Below are positions 18,847 through 27,952 of a stretch of DNA of 60,180 nt, piece by piece (positions within the stretch are counted from its first letter, which is position 1; every line of letters starts with the position of its first letter). Both the position numbers and the translations under genes were made by a program. The DNA comes from Chloroflexota bacterium (GTDB taxonomy: Bacteria > Chloroflexota > Anaerolineae > Aggregatilineales > Phototrophicaceae). Location of the stretch: positions 1-60,180 of the forward strand of contig JAPOOU010000115.1 of NCBI GenBank assembly GCA_026713245.1, read 5' to 3'. Under the pieces are notes generated by a model. The model was given only the letters and a program-made list of their open reading frames with translations, was not told where the DNA came from and did not search any database.

Positions 18847-20469
18847 ATGGATTTCGTTTTTGGCAAACTGATTAATGACGAGCTCAAACTAACTTACCAT
18901 CGCGCCAGCAGCCATGGCGTCCAGCACCGTCACCGTATCGCGCCGCCAGACCCAAGGCCGGAAGACTATGTGACAGTTCACGTCGTCACTTCGGGAGACT
19001 TCCGCATCCAACGCGTCTCGTTATATTACACAACTGACGGGGACCTTCCTTTGGGCAATCGCGGCAAGTCCGGCAGCGCCAGCGTTGTGGAGTTTGAGCG
19101 CGTCAAAACCGAGTGGGATACGCTCGTTTGGGACTATCTTTGTCACTGGGAAGCGATCATACCCGCCCAGCCTGATCAGACCACAGTCAACTACGCCATC
19201 AGCGCCTGGTCTGACCAAGGCGAGGAAATCTATGCTGACTTCCCCGATGCCGAGGAGCGCCTGCGGCACGCGACCATGCGATTCTTCAAGAGTATGCCGG
19301 AGGATTCGATTTTCGAACCTGAGGAACAAGGAAACGCGCCGATCTTCACTTATCACGTCGACCGCCAATTCGCCCCAAAGTGGGGGCATGACGCGATCAT
19401 CTATCAGATCTTTCTCGACCGCTTTCACCCCGGCACCGGCAGGAACTGGCTCCAGACTGCTGATCTGAACGGTTTCTGCGGCGGCACGCTATGGGGACTG
19501 CGAGACAAGCTCGACTATCTCGCCGATCTCGGCATCAACTGTCTCTGGCTGAGCCCCACCTGGAAGAGCCCCAGCTGCCACGGTTACGATATCATGGATT
19601 ACAACTGTGTTGAGCCGCGTCTGGGCGGCGATGAGGCGCTGCGCGCGGTCGTTGAGGGCGCGCATCGGCGCGGCATCCGCGTCCTGCTTGACCTGGTTTG
19701 CAACCACATCTCCAATCAGCATCCTTTGTTCCTTGACGCGCGGAGCGATACGAGCAGCGCCCACCGCAACTGGTTCGATTTCGACGAGCGCTACAATCAC
19801 GGCTATCGCTGCTTCTTCAATGTCGAGACGATGCCTGAGGTCAATCTCGAGCATCCGGCGGCGAGGGACTGGATGATTAGCAATGCCGTCAACTGCCTGC
19901 GCGACTTCGATATCGACGGCTTTCGGCTAGACTATGCCAATGGCGCTGGACCCAACTTCTGGGCGCATTTTCGACCGCGGGTCAAAAGCGAAAAAGAAGA
20001 CTGCTTGCTCCTGGGCGAGATAATTGACGCGCCCGACCGGCTGCGCCTCTATCAAGGTCGGCTCGATGGCTGCCTCGATTTCCCGCTCAACGATGCTCTG
20101 CGCAAGACATTCGCCTGGGATACCTGGGCAGGAGCCAGATTCAGTTCCTTTGTAGAGAATCACGCGCGCTACTTTGAAGGCGACTTTGTCATGCTCAGTT
20201 TTCTCGAAAGCCATGACATGGATCGCTTCTCGTTTGTCGCAAAGAACGACGTCGATCCACTGAAGCGCGCCGTCGCCGCCCAAATGCGCTTGCCTAATCC
20301 GCCAATTATCTTTTATGGCGCGGAAGTTGGCCTGAGACAGACCGAGAGCACGCGCGACGAGACGCTGGACGTCAGCCGTGTGCCAATGGTTTGGGACGAC
20401 GGGCAAGATCACGACCTGCATTCGTACTATCGCCAGCGTATACGGGAGCGGAAAACCCGGCGCTCGTGA
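18847..20469 (+). CDS. GH13 alpha-amylase / neopullulanase-like, frameshifted near the C-terminus
   Basis: 540 residues as read from ATG 18847 (GGGAGC upstream). In-frame starts further upstream would run through an intergenic repeat. An N-terminal beta-sandwich of about 130 residues of the neopullulanase type is followed by the GH13 barrel: DAIIYQIFLDRF, HGYDIMDY, VLLDLVCNH, DGFRLDYANG (nucleophile Asp), LLGEII (acid/base Glu) and FLESHDMDRF (stabilising Asp). All catalytic residues are present. The frame ends in RERKTRRS, while the -1 frame from 20448 continues with AENPALV, the expected family sequence. A single base appears to be lost around 20446-20450, and the usual C-terminal beta domain is missing. 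Probable role: cleavage of alpha-1,4 or alpha-1,6 glucans, cytoplasmic since no signal peptide is seen. Confidence 0.85.
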   Translation: MDFVFGKLINDELKLTYHRASSHGVQHRHRIAPPDPRPEDYVTVHVVTSGDFRIQRVSLYYTTDGDLPLGNRGKSGSASVVEFERVKTEWDTLVWDYLCHWEAIIPAQPDQTTVNYAISAWSDQGEEIYADFPDAEERLRHATMRFFKSMPEDSIFEPEEQGNAPIFTYHVDRQFAPKWGHDAIIYQIFLDRFHPGTGRNWLQTADLNGFCGGTLWGLRDKLDYLADLGINCLWLSPTWKSPSCHGYDIMDYNCVEPRLGGDEALRAVVEGAHRRGIRVLLDLVCNHISNQHPLFLDARSDTSSAHRNWFDFDERYNHGYRCFFNVETMPEVNLEHPAARDWMISNAVNCLRDFDIDGFRLDYANGAGPNFWAHFRPRVKSEKEDCLLLGEIIDAPDRLRLYQGRLDGCLDFPLNDALRKTFAWDTWAGARFSSFVENHARYFEGDFVMLSFLESHDMDRFSFVAKNDVDPLKRAVAAQMRLPNPPIIFYGAEVGLRQTESTRDETLDVSRVPMVWDDGQDHDLHSYYRQRIRERKTRRS

Positions 20470-20573
20470 CAGACGCCATTTGGCGCACACTGAGGAATTA
20501 CGGATTCATTCTTCCGTTCATCGCAAACCTTGCGCAATTGCGAAGCAAGTGGCAGCATATGGATTCGACCTAA
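20448..20573 (+). pseudogene. out-of-frame continuation of the amylase gene
   Basis: Read one base back from the amylase frame, this encodes AENPALVTDAIWRTL and about 25 more residues before a stop at 20571. GH13 enzymes typically read YRxLIxLRxxNPAL at this point, so the fragment belongs to the amylase. After it the sequence no longer resembles the family beta-sandwich. Confidence 0.55.
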
Positions 20574-20611
20574 CAAAGTTTTCACGTCACGTTATTAAAG
20601 GGGGACTCACG

Positions 20612-21007
20612 ATGCGAATAGAGGTCACCGGCGTACTCGTCGATAACCAGGACAAGGCGCTCAAATTCTATACGGAAGTATTGGGCTTTCAGCCCAAACA
20701 CGACATACCGGTATCAGGCGACGATCGCTGGCTAACGGTCGTTTCGCCCGAGAATCCCGACGGGGTTGAGCTACTGCTGGAACCTAACGGCAATCCTGCC
20801 GCCAGCGTCTTTCAGCAGGCGATATTCGAGCAGGGCCTCCCGGCGGCCATGTTCGGCGTCGACGATATCCAGTCCGAATTCAATCGCCTCAAAGAACTTG
20901 AGGTGGAGTTCACTATGGAGCCGACCGAAATGGGGCCGGTGACGATTGCCATCTTCAACGACACCTGCGGCAACTTGATACAGATCGCGCAGACGAACGA
21001 AGCGTAA
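20612..21007 (+). CDS. VOC (glyoxalase/bleomycin-resistance fold) family protein
   Basis: 131 residues. ATG 20612 has a strong GGGGGA site upstream. It has the two beta-alpha-beta-beta-beta modules typical of the superfamily: VDNQDKALKFYTEVLGFQ, then PAAMFGVDDIQSEFNRLKEL and a C-terminal GPVTIAIFNDTCGNLIQIAQ. Members bind a metal and act as dioxygenases, isomerases or resistance proteins. The usual C-terminal Glu ligand is replaced in the D-T-C-G-N-L-I-Q stretch, so the metal site may be altered. The substrate cannot be inferred. Confidence 0.85.
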   Translation: MRIEVTGVLVDNQDKALKFYTEVLGFQPKHDIPVSGDDRWLTVVSPENPDGVELLLEPNGNPAASVFQQAIFEQGLPAAMFGVDDIQSEFNRLKELEVEFTMEPTEMGPVTIAIFNDTCGNLIQIAQTNEA

Positions 21008-21014
21008 ATCACCG

Positions 21015-22820
21015 CTATTCGTTGACAATTACAGGGACGCCGTAGTAGCAAATGGCGTCCCGCTCCCTCATATAGTTGCCGAAGCTGCTAGGCATCGGAT
21101 CAACTATGATTGGAGACTCGCCGCTATCGCGCATCGAGAGAATTCTTGCGTGGTTCGTATCCCATAGTCTGGCATGGCCTCGGTACAGTTCGACCAATGC
21201 AACCTGGTCGCGAACCATAGCGAATCCCAAGACCAGAATCAACGCAATCAGACCGAATTCCGTTACAGTTTTCCAGATTCGTTTGGATCCCGAACCTTGT
21301 AATAGTCCTTGGAGCCAGTATCCCAAATAGGCGCCCCATACGAGGCCCGATATCATCATCAGGTACGGTCCAGCGGTCATCGTACGAATAAAGACCTCCC
21401 CGCGCGCGAACAACACTGTAGCCGCCACTGCTGCCTGGCATAACCAGGTGACCGCCAGACATAGGATCAACAGTAAGCTACCCCGCCGCAACGATAAGAG
21501 CGGCACAGCCGCTGGCGACTCCCACACAAACGAAGCCAGAAAAAGCGCAATCGTGCAGAGAAGATAGAACCAGGCATAAATCCGCACGGCGCTTATCTCC
21601 AATGCAAGCAAGGTAGAGACAATGACAAGCAGCACGTTGCACGTCGTTCGAAGCCCGGGTCCGCACTGCATCAACCACCCGTTTACGCGCGTTCGTCCCA
21701 ACAATAGGGTGGCATAGACCACGATCGTAAACATGTTGACGAGAATGAACGGCGTGTAACGGACGCTGAAGCGCCCAAGGAACTGGGGATCGTCACTGAC
21801 ATAAGCCCAGAGGATGGGCATGCACAGCAACTGAACAATCATGCCAAGCCACATAAGCGGCGCATAAAGGCGCGCAGGTTCTTGCTCCGGTTTCATCGGA
21901 TGCAATGCGCGCCTTGTCAACATGTATAACATGCCGACAGCCATCAGCAACAGAAATCCGGCAGTGATCTCCGGACCGGACAAGAAGGCGAATGTGTTTT
22001 CTACCGTTCCAGTCAGCAGGTCGAATGGCGAGCGAACTGGCGGAATTCGAGTATCCATGGACACTGCCAGGCTGCGTTTCATAACGCCGGGAGAGAACAA
22101 CTGCAGGGCCAGGCTCGCGAGGCTTGCCGCGCAACCTGCCCCCAGCATTTGAACGAAGGCATAGCGCGCGGATCCGCGCAGTGACACAATCGCCAAAAGC
22201 AGACAGCAAGCCAGAAAACAGAGTTGCAATGTGACAAAAGCCTCGGCCAGTCCCGCGCTCAGGAAACAGATCGTCGCCCCCGCCAGCGATGCCTTGCGGG
22301 AATGGGACCCGTTGCGCGCAACACGAAGAGACAGCGCCATAAAGGCGCTTAATGGCGCAAAGGGTAAGGCATAGGCTGTATTGGCGACATACCAATATAT
22401 GGCTCGTTCCGATGGGAAGGCATAAATTGCGGCGGACACTGTCAGCGCGGACAGAGCCACAGCAACCGGCCGGCGCGAAGATTTGACGCCAACGCAGTAT
22501 AATGCCTCGTACATCAGCCAACTCAGGCCGCAGAACCACAGCGTGACAATCAGAAGCGGAGCGATGGCGGTCGCCAAGTGCTCCAGCGGGCCAAGCGCGC
22601 CGATCAGAAAGAAGCGCGTATAACTGCCGCTCCAGGCATTGACATAGTAAAGCATGGTTCCCCAGGCGTCGTGTCGCTGTGCCTCGGCGACAACGCAGAA
22701 GTCATCAATTTTCATGCGACTGAAGAACCCGGCCAGCGGGATCAGTCCCAAAGGAATCAATGCAAGCGACGCCACTAGCCAGGAAAAAACGGGTCGGCTG
22801 AGAATCATTGCGGTGTACAA
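21015..22820 (-). CDS. DUF6056 family polytopic membrane protein, second copy
   Basis: 601 residues with many transmembrane helices. The first loop reads RMKIDDFCVVAEAQRHDAW, YYVNAWSGSYTRFFLIGALG, parallel to the protein at 12897-14744. Overall length and helix spacing match, so the two are paralogues. The first start, TTG 22820, has CAGGG upstream; ATG 22808 is an alternative. It is convergent with the VOC gene, 7 bp away. Function unknown; a GT-C-like glycosyltransferase is the best guess from topology. Confidence 0.7.
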   Translation of the reverse strand: MYTAMILSRPVFSWLVASLALIPLGLIPLAGFFSRMKIDDFCVVAEAQRHDAWGTMLYYVNAWSGSYTRFFLIGALGPLEHLATAIAPLLIVTLWFCGLSWLMYEALYCVGVKSSRRPVAVALSALTVSAAIYAFPSERAIYWYVANTAYALPFAPLSAFMALSLRVARNGSHSRKASLAGATICFLSAGLAEAFVTLQLCFLACCLLLAIVSLRGSARYAFVQMLGAGCAASLASLALQLFSPGVMKRSLAVSMDTRIPPVRSPFDLLTGTVENTFAFLSGPEITAGFLLLMAVGMLYMLTRRALHPMKPEQEPARLYAPLMWLGMIVQLLCMPILWAYVSDDPQFLGRFSVRYTPFILVNMFTIVVYATLLLGRTRVNGWLMQCGPGLRTTCNVLLVIVSTLLALEISAVRIYAWFYLLCTIALFLASFVWESPAAVPLLSLRRGSLLLILCLAVTWLCQAAVAATVLFARGEVFIRTMTAGPYLMMISGLVWGAYLGYWLQGLLQGSGSKRIWKTVTEFGLIALILVLGFAMVRDQVALVELYRGHARLWDTNHARILSMRDSGESPIIVDPMPSSFGNYMRERDAICYYGVPVIVNE

Positions 22821-23002
22821 CCCTGTTGGGCTAGGCGGAGTCGCTTGTTCGCGCGCCGACCGTTCGTAGCCAAATGCTGCGTACGAACCTGAACCAAGAA
22901 TCTGTCAACGCAGCTCAAATTGATGAGCCTTGAGACCGACGTCAAGCCGGACTGTGTGAGCATGCGCAAACGTCAACGGCACCAACTGAGAATATTGATT
23001 GA

Positions 23003-24187
23003 TTACTCGCCATGCTGACGCAATAGACGCAAAGCGCTTTCCGCCAATACGCTGACGCCGACTGGCAAGCAGCCCTCGTGGATGTCGAATATGGGACTGT
23101 GATGAGGACGATTCAGGTCGTCCAACTTGGCGCCCAGACGCATCATCGCGCCCTGCGCTTGCTGTGTCATAAAGGCGAAATCCTCGCCTGCCATGATCGG
23201 CACACCTTTCCCCGACATGTCAGCGCCCAGCAGGTCTCGTCCGGCGCCGCGAATCAGTTCGGCAACAACCGGGTCATTGTAAAGCGCCGGATAACCGGTC
23301 GAGACGCTCAGTTCATAATCGCCGCCAAAATGACGCGCCAGTGCAAAGGCTTCCTCCACCAGGCGATGAATTCCCTCGCGCGCTTCTTGCTCAAATGTGC
23401 GAATTGTGCCGCGCATGACCACCTCGTTGGGGATCACGTTATGCGCCACGCCGGCGTGAATCGCGCCAATTGTTACCACCGAACGCTCGGTAGGGTCGCG
23501 CCGCCGCGAACGGATCGCCTGCAGCGCGTTCACTACCTGTGCCGCCAGCCAGATCGGATCCAGCCCGTTGTGGGGCGCCGCCCCGTGCGTGCCTTCGCCG
23601 TAGATGATCGCGTCAAAGGTATCGGGCGCCGCCAGCGAAAAACCGTCGGTCACCTGTACCTCGCCTACGGGCGTACTGCTGTCGACATGACAAGCGATCA
23701 CCGCGTCCAGGCCATCGAGCGCCTTTTCCTCGACCATGAGGCTGCCGCCGCTATGGCCGTCTTCGTCGCGCCATTTCTCTTCGCTGGGTTGGAACAACAG
23801 GCGTATCTCTCCTGCGGGTCTTTCGGGCAGGTCATTCAGCACGTTTGCAACACCCAGCAAGATCGAGGTATGAGCGTCGTGGCCGCAGGCGTGCATCAAG
23901 CCGGGACTTTGAGATTTGTAGGGTACGTCGTTGGCTTCCTGGATTGGCAAAGCGTCCATATCGGCGCGGATGCCGACAGCAGGACGCCCCTCGCCGATGC
24001 GCGCCACCACGCCCGTCTCGGCGACGCCGACCTCAACCTCGATGCCCATCTCGCGCAGCGAATCCGCTACCAATCGCGATGTGCGTATTTCTTCAAAGCC
24101 GAGCTCGGGGCGCGCGTGGATCTCGCGCCGCCACGCAACCAATTGATCTTGCATTGCATTGGCTTTCTCAAGTAGCGTCATTGGCAT
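23003..24187 (-). CDS. M20 family amidohydrolase / aminoacylase-like metallopeptidase
   Basis: 394 residues, normal for the M20D group (hippurate hydrolase, N-acyl amino acid amidohydrolase). Visible motifs: RREIHARPELGFEE near the N-terminus, GIRADMDALPI, MHACGHDAHTSILLG (metal Cys/His/Asp), LFQPSEE (catalytic and metal Glu pair) and the lid-domain TFEQEAR. The C-terminal PIMAGEDFAFM completes the metal site. Members remove acyl groups from amino acids; the exact substrate is not readable. No signal peptide, so cytoplasmic. Confidence 0.92.
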   Translation of the reverse strand: MPMTLLEKANAMQDQLVAWRREIHARPELGFEEIRTSRLVADSLREMGIEVEVGVAETGVVARIGEGRPAVGIRADMDALPIQEANDVPYKSQSPGLMHACGHDAHTSILLGVANVLNDLPERPAGEIRLLFQPSEEKWRDEDGHSGGSLMVEEKALDGLDAVIACHVDSSTPVGEVQVTDGFSLAAPDTFDAIIYGEGTHGAAPHNGLDPIWLAAQVVNALQAIRSRRRDPTERSVVTIGAIHAGVAHNVIPNEVVMRGTIRTFEQEAREGIHRLVEEAFALARHFGGDYELSVSTGYPALYNDPVVAELIRGAGRDLLGADMSGKGVPIMAGEDFAFMTQQAQGAMMRLGAKLDDLNRPHHSPIFDIHEGCLPVGVSVLAESALRLLRQHGE

Positions 24188-24333
24188 TTCCTTAGATTAA
24201 TTCTCTCGATTGTGTTAATCATACCGCATGTTGACGCGTGCGCGAACATTTCAACAAGCGGGTGAATAGGGATTCGATGTGTATGATCGCCAAGCAGACG
24301 CAATATCGGATGCTGCAAGAATATATAACCGGT

Positions 24334-25017
24334 TTAACCGCCTGCAACCGCATCATCCAAGGGGCAGCCCCGGTTGGAGGAAGGACCTGCCGCGTCGGGG
24401 CAATCGTCTTGTGATGTGTCCAGACCATCGTCGTCAAAATCGCGACAGCCCCTGGGGCTATTGGGAGCGAACTCATTCGGGCAGAGATCCGCATCGGCGC
24501 GGATGCCGTCCCGGTCCGGGTCATCGGGATAGGGGCAGCCTGCATTGTCCGCATAACCAAATGCTTCCGGGCACTTGTCTGCACTATCGGGTAAGCCGTC
24601 GCCGTCAGAATCCGCCGGACCGTCGGTAGCGGTCGGCCGGGCAGGCGACGCCTCGACGACGGTCGGCGAGGCGATGACGAGAGTCTGCGCGGCGGATGAA
24701 TCGGTCGGCGCCGCCGTCGGCGGTACGAACTGGCGCGGCGTCGGCTGCAGAACGCTAAGCGGGGTGATCGTAGGAATGAGTACTGGACTGGCGGTGGCAT
24801 GCGACCAGGCTACCTGATCACCGCCCAAGGGCGTGAATGTCGCGTTGCTGCGTTCGGTCGGCGAGGCTAGCGCTTGGGCCTTGTCCGCCGGCGCGCTGCC
24901 GATGATGATGACGCCCAGACAGTAAAATGGAAAGGTGCCCACAATGATCATCAGCATCAAAAACCGCAAGCTTTGATTGCGGTTGCTGTTGCCCTGGATG
25001 ACGTCGATCGTTCTCAT
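24334..25017 (-). CDS. exported protein with thrombospondin type-3 calcium-binding repeats
   Basis: 227 residues from ATG 25017. The frame is open to 25071, but MRTIDV gives a short basic N-terminus before the hydrophobic segment (SLRFLMLMIIVGTFPFYCLG). A Pro/Thr/Ser-rich linker of about 90 residues follows, then Asp-rich repeats: DSDGDGLPDSADKCPEAFG, DPDRDGIRADADLCPNEF, DFDDDGLDTSQDDCPDAAG. Each ends with a Cys, the thrombospondin type-3 pattern that binds calcium outside the cell. The signal anchor and linker suggest a surface-tethered stalk. Function unknown. Confidence 0.8.
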   Translation of the reverse strand: MRTIDVIQGNSNRNQSLRFLMLMIIVGTFPFYCLGVIIIGSAPADKAQALASPTERSNATFTPLGGDQVAWSHATASPVLIPTITPLSVLQPTPRQFVPPTAAPTDSSAAQTLVIASPTVVEASPARPTATDGPADSDGDGLPDSADKCPEAFGYADNAGCPYPDDPDRDGIRADADLCPNEFAPNSPRGCRDFDDDGLDTSQDDCPDAAGPSSNRGCPLDDAVAGG

Positions 25018-25108
25018 CTGGTTGTCTCGATGGCGCGACACATTGCGGGGTGTGGAACCGCCGTCAAACACAGAATCATTCTAGCCGATTGGACAGATTT
25101 TGCTTTGT

Positions 25109-26950
25109 TCAATTGGCGAGATCGCGGATCTGATAAAGCTCGCAATCCAGGAAGCCGCGCGCCCGATAATAGTCGCGCGTGCCGATGGCGGAGATGACGG
25201 CCAGACGGGCGTACCCGCGTTCCGCAGCGATATCCGCCGCCTTTTCGATCAATCGGCTGCCCATGCCCAGATGCTGGGCCCGCCCGGACACCGCCGTTCC
25301 GAACCCCAACGATAAACCGTAGACATGCACTTCGCGGATCATGGCGCAACCGCTCAATTCTTCCAATAGCGGCGCTTCGCCGGCATCGGGTAGGGACAAG
25401 CGCAAGAAGGCGGCGATCTTCCGCTCGCTGGTGATGTACTGCAAGAAGATTTCGCCGCCGATACTGCAGCGGTACTCGCTGACATCCAGGCGCAATTCGT
25501 CGCCTGTCACGGGATCCCGGCGAATCTCACGCGCGCGAATGTCATTGCTCTTGCCGCCTCGACGAGCCAGTTCACCCTCGACCAACTGGCGGAAATTGGT
25601 CACCTTGTTTCCATCGACGATGTCCGTGCCCGGAATATCACGTATAACCCGCGTCAGCCGGCAGTATTCCGGCGTCATTTCAAAACAGTCGACCAGCAAT
25701 TCGAGCAACTCTTCATGACCATAGGGGCGCCAATCACCCGCCTGATATCGCTGCATCAACTCGGCGCTTTCAATCAGAGAGCAGGGATAGATCTTGAGTT
25801 CATCCGGGCGAAAATCCACATCGTCAAACATCTTCTCGAAATCCGCGCGGTCAGCATCCGGCGACGAACCGTAAAGATTCGGCATCCAATGGGCGTGGAT
25901 CTTGAAACCGGCTTTGCGCAGCAATTTGACCGCTCGCCGAGTGGCGGCGACGTCATGGCCGCGTTTGTTCATCTCCAGGACGCGGTCGTCCAGGCTCTGA
26001 AATCCGATCTGAACTTTGGTGCAGCCCAATCGACGGATACGTATCACCTCGTCTGCGCTGATATGATCCGGCCTCGTCTCGATCACCAGTCCCACGGAGC
26101 GGCAGGGGGCAGTCTCGTTTTCGCGCTGAGCCCGCTCCAGTTCTTTCCAGGTCGCGTATTCATCGACCAGTGATCGTTCACGCTCGCCCGCTATGATCTC
26201 GTCCACCAATCCACGGGAGCGATACATCTCATCGGCGTAGATATTCTGCACAACCTGGTTGTAAGACGCCGGCATGTCCAGGCCCTGAACGACGACGTTG
26301 CTGATCTGCTCTCCGCTGAACATCGACCGTTGCCGCAATGCCGCCACGACTTCCGCGCGGTCGTCTATGCCCTGGCCGTAGTCGCGCATGGCGTCAAAGA
26401 TGCGCTTGACGAACCAGATCTGATAAGTTTCTGGATAAAATGACCAGGTGCCTCCCAATACAATGATCTCTATCTTATCTGTCGAATGCCCCAGGTTGTG
26501 ATAGGTTTGCAAGCGCATATAGGTCTGCAGATACGGGTCAAAGGCGTTTTTTTCCGCCCGCTGAGCGCCCGGTTCATCGGCGAGATAGCTCTTGGGCATG
26601 CGGACGTCGTTGGGACAGAATATGCAAGTGCCCGGGCAGGGAAAGGGCTTGGTCAGCACAGTCACCGGCGTGACGCCGGACAAGGTGCGCACGGGCTTGC
26701 GCCGTAGTTTATGCAGCAAGCCCTCGTCGTATGCCGGAACGCCCTCTTGCCCGGCAAAAACGCGCCAGGCGTAGACTAGATTGGCGAGACTGTAAAAGCC
26801 CCCGCCGGCCGGCTTTGGATAGCGACGCATCAATTGCTGATGCTCGCGCGAACTGAGGCGCTTTGGGGATTCCAGGATCACCTTCAGCAGTGGAATCAAC
26901 TGGTCGCGGTGTTCCTCGACATCCAGTTCATATTTGGGGTTCTTTAGCAT
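25109..26950 (-). CDS. elp3: Elp3-family tRNA U34 radical SAM / acetyltransferase
   Basis: 613 residues. Near residue 100 is the radical-SAM cysteine cluster (PFPCPGTCIFCPNDVRMP), then the family motifs LGGTWSFYPETY, TKVQIGFQSLD, and HAHWMPNLYGSSPDAD. The C-terminal GNAT acetyltransferase part includes HLGMGSRLIEKA and ISAIGTRDYYRARGF. Elp3 makes the 5-carboxymethyl-type modification at wobble uridine of tRNAs. It is the eukaryal/archaeal Elongator catalytic subunit, found in few bacteria but known from Chloroflexota such as Dehalococcoides. No other Elongator subunits are near, as is normal for bacterial Elp3. Confidence 0.93.
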   Translation of the reverse strand: MLKNPKYELDVEEHRDQLIPLLKVILESPKRLSSREHQQLMRRYPKPAGGGFYSLANLVYAWRVFAGQEGVPAYDEGLLHKLRRKPVRTLSGVTPVTVLTKPFPCPGTCIFCPNDVRMPKSYLADEPGAQRAEKNAFDPYLQTYMRLQTYHNLGHSTDKIEIIVLGGTWSFYPETYQIWFVKRIFDAMRDYGQGIDDRAEVVAALRQRSMFSGEQISNVVVQGLDMPASYNQVVQNIYADEMYRSRGLVDEIIAGERERSLVDEYATWKELERAQRENETAPCRSVGLVIETRPDHISADEVIRIRRLGCTKVQIGFQSLDDRVLEMNKRGHDVAATRRAVKLLRKAGFKIHAHWMPNLYGSSPDADRADFEKMFDDVDFRPDELKIYPCSLIESAELMQRYQAGDWRPYGHEELLELLVDCFEMTPEYCRLTRVIRDIPGTDIVDGNKVTNFRQLVEGELARRGGKSNDIRAREIRRDPVTGDELRLDVSEYRCSIGGEIFLQYITSERKIAAFLRLSLPDAGEAPLLEELSGCAMIREVHVYGLSLGFGTAVSGRAQHLGMGSRLIEKAADIAAERGYARLAVISAIGTRDYYRARGFLDCELYQIRDLAN

Positions 26951-27277
26951 CAGGTTACCGAAATGCTGAATCGTCGATTCATTCTATAGCCAAATCAACG
27001 AAAGATGAACCAAGACTTGCGCCCCCAGCAGCGCATACACCGATCAGAGCAATCGCTTCAAATTATTTTTTCACCACAAAGACACAAAGGACTGCGTAGA
27101 CACTGTGTCCTCTACAGACCTCGATCAACTGGCTGTGTCGAAGGGCTGTGTCTACGCGCCCTACGCGCCCTGCGCGTCCCTCAATGGTTAGAAACTCCCA
27201 ATGCGTGAACATTTAGTCGCACTTCATCAGAACATCTGTGCGATCATGTCTGCAAACCCATCGAAGCGAGGACCGCC
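26951..27277. other. intergenic region with repeat motifs left of the HTH gene
   Basis: 327 bp without a gene. It contains CACCACAAAGACACAAAGG (27073-27091), a motif echoed as CACCACAAAGAC at 36688, and one copy of the 36-bp repeat (27135-27170). GAGGA before the ATG at 27278 is a good ribosome binding site. Confidence 0.6.
27135..27170 (+). repeat. 36-bp direct repeat, left copy
   Basis: Begins GTGTCGAAGGGCTGTGTCTA and ends in CGCGCCCTACGCGCCC. It is identical over 36 bp to 27917-27952, and both are followed by a TCAATGGT or TCGATGGT motif. A diverged copy is at 42967-42995. Confidence 0.9.
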
Positions 27278-27841
27278 ATGCCTAAAACCAGACACTTCTC
27301 AGACCGTGAACAGCGCAACGCCATGGACCTGCTCGATATCCATAACGACAGCAACGCCGTCCACCTGCTTACAGGCATCCATCATCGTACGCTGCGTCGC
27401 TGGCCTAAAAAGCTGCGCCGCCGACAAAACGCGACTTTGTCCGAAAAAAGTATTTCTTTGTCCGCGAAACGGACAATGTCGGACAAAGTTATAACCAAAA
27501 AACAACCACCCGATAGTCCCGCGCCTACTCCCAACGCCGCCCGCAAGAACGCCAATACAGCCAATAACGACTTGCAGTCCCTTCGCCATATCCGCGCCCA
27601 ACTCATGCGCTTCGCCTGTCGCCTCGCCGGCGACCTTGACACCGATGTCAATCTCCCAACCCTGTCCCTCTCACGTACCCTCGATCGCATCTACTGGCTT
27701 GACGTAAACCTCTACGATGGCGAAGCCCGCGAACATCCGCCTTGGCGCGACCCATCGGAAGAAGAGCCGCGCCCCAATCCATCCAATCCCAAATCGCCGC
27801 TCGCCCAAGATGATGCGCCCAACCATATCGAATTCAATTAG
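27278..27841 (+). CDS. small HTH-domain protein carried between direct repeats
   Basis: 187 residues, no named family recognised. The N-terminal 45 residues look like a homeodomain-like helix-turn-helix (FSDREQRNAMDLLDIHNDSN, then HHRTLRRWPKKLRRR), as in transposases and terminase small subunits. A low-complexity Ser/Lys/Pro segment whose DNA forms nested hairpins follows, then a helical segment (LQSLRHIRAQLMRFACRLAG) and an acidic, Pro-rich tail. GAGGA precedes the ATG at good spacing. Two perfect 36-bp direct repeats flank the gene 108 bp before and 75 bp after it, suggesting a cargo gene of a small mobile or repeat-associated element. No catalytic DDE triad is visible. Confidence 0.65.
   Translation: MPKTRHFSDREQRNAMDLLDIHNDSNAVHLLTGIHHRTLRRWPKKLRRRQNATLSEKSISLSAKRTMSDKVITKKQPPDSPAPTPNAARKNANTANNDLQSLRHIRAQLMRFACRLAGDLDTDVNLPTLSLSRTLDRIYWLDVNLYDGEAREHPPWRDPSEEEPRPNPSNPKSPLAQDDAPNHIEFN
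27435..27488. repeat. nested TTGTCCG/CGGACAA hairpins inside the HTH gene
   Basis: CTTTGTCCG at 27435-27443 and 27456-27464, CGGACAA at 27470-27476 and CGGACAAAG at 27480-27488. The inner pair folds over a CGAAA loop and the outer pair encloses it. The same arrangement occurs at 42828-42875. Confidence 0.75.
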
Positions 27842-27916
27842 GCGGGTAATGCGCGCCACCTGCCCCCTGGCGCGACGCCCTCCAAGAAGACGGCGATTAA
27901 CCCGATGATTCCCTCA

Positions 27917-27952
27917 GTGTCGAAGGGCTGTGTCTACGCGCCCTACGCGCCC
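27917..27952 (+). repeat. 36-bp direct repeat, right copy
   Basis: Identical over 36 bp to 27135-27170 and in the same orientation. It lies in the 255-bp gap between the HTH gene and the dimethylargininase gene, which otherwise shows nothing recognisable. Confidence 0.9.

Noticed and set aside
23078-24175. A 365-codon open frame antisense to the M20 hydrolase
   Set aside because: Shadow frame; no recognisable protein features.
27435-27488. CRISPR-like array of TTTGTCCG repeats
   Set aside because: The repeats are only 7-9 bp, form inverted rather than direct units, and lie in a coding frame. No cas genes are present.
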